Source: Gammaproteobacteria bacterium UBA7449 (lineage in GTDB: Bacteria; Pseudomonadota; Gammaproteobacteria; Pseudomonadales; Pseudohongiellaceae). From it: a stretch of DNA of 14,425 bases. The translations under genes and the position numbers were made by a program. The stretch spans positions 1-14,425 of the forward strand of contig DLPV01000038.1 of the NCBI GenBank assembly GCA_002477465.1, in the 5' to 3' direction. The notes under the pieces were generated by a model. It searched no databases. It saw only the letters and a program-made list of their open reading frames with translations, and was not told where the DNA came from. Of this stretch, positions 14,362-14,425 are shown piece by piece (within the stretch, counting starts at the first letter, position 1; each line of letters starts with the position of its first letter).

Positions 14362-14425
14362 TGGCAAGGCAATTGAGAGCCCTTTGGTTACAGGGGTTGA
14401 GCTGAGCCGCTGAATTCGGTGGGTT

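Noticed and set aside
14362..14425. Start of glmM expected after folP
   Set aside because: No GlmM-like N-terminus or start codon with a ribosome site is visible in the 64 remaining bases.

Overview
The window looks like chromosomal core DNA of a marine-type gammaproteobacterium (Pseudomonadales/Cellvibrionales-like). The reason is the order dapB-carA-carB-greA-yhbY-rlmE-ftsH-folP, which is the Pseudomonas-like arrangement; protein motifs also match gammaproteobacterial families closely. I cannot assign a genus from the sequence alone.

Left part (1-4200) is the accessory-looking side. It holds a 16-bp tandem duplication, a signal peptide joined to only the C-terminal part of a TonB-dependent receptor barrel (130-1032), a clear intrinsic terminator, a leftward ComF-family gene whose N-terminus is broken or lacks a start codon, a rightward long-form acyl-CoA dehydrogenase (DmdC/PF12806 type), and a small leftward gene of unknown function. 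The last two converge on a perfect 18-bp inverted repeat.

The right part (4236-14361) is housekeeping: dapB (lysine/diaminopimelate), carAB (carbamoyl phosphate for arginine and pyrimidines), greA (transcript cleavage factor), yhbY (leftward, ribosome assembly), rlmE (23S rRNA 2'-O-methyltransferase), ftsH (membrane AAA+ zinc protease) and folP (dihydropteroate synthase, overlapping ftsH). The usual partner upstream of dapB in Pseudomonas (dnaJ) is absent and replaced by the acyl-CoA dehydrogenase/small ORF pair.

The most interesting signal is in the 360-bp dapB-carA gap. A promoter is followed almost at once by a 27-codon leader ORF with no Shine-Dalgarno sequence. Its codons run through a strong intrinsic terminator and stop just beyond the U-tract, 38 nt before carA. 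The architecture is that of pyrBI (pyrL) attenuation, with two rare Arg codons on the 5' arm of the terminator, so one attenuator could sense both end products of carbamoyl phosphate metabolism. The last 64 bases (14362-14425) show no gene; glmM, the usual next gene, is not recognisable there.
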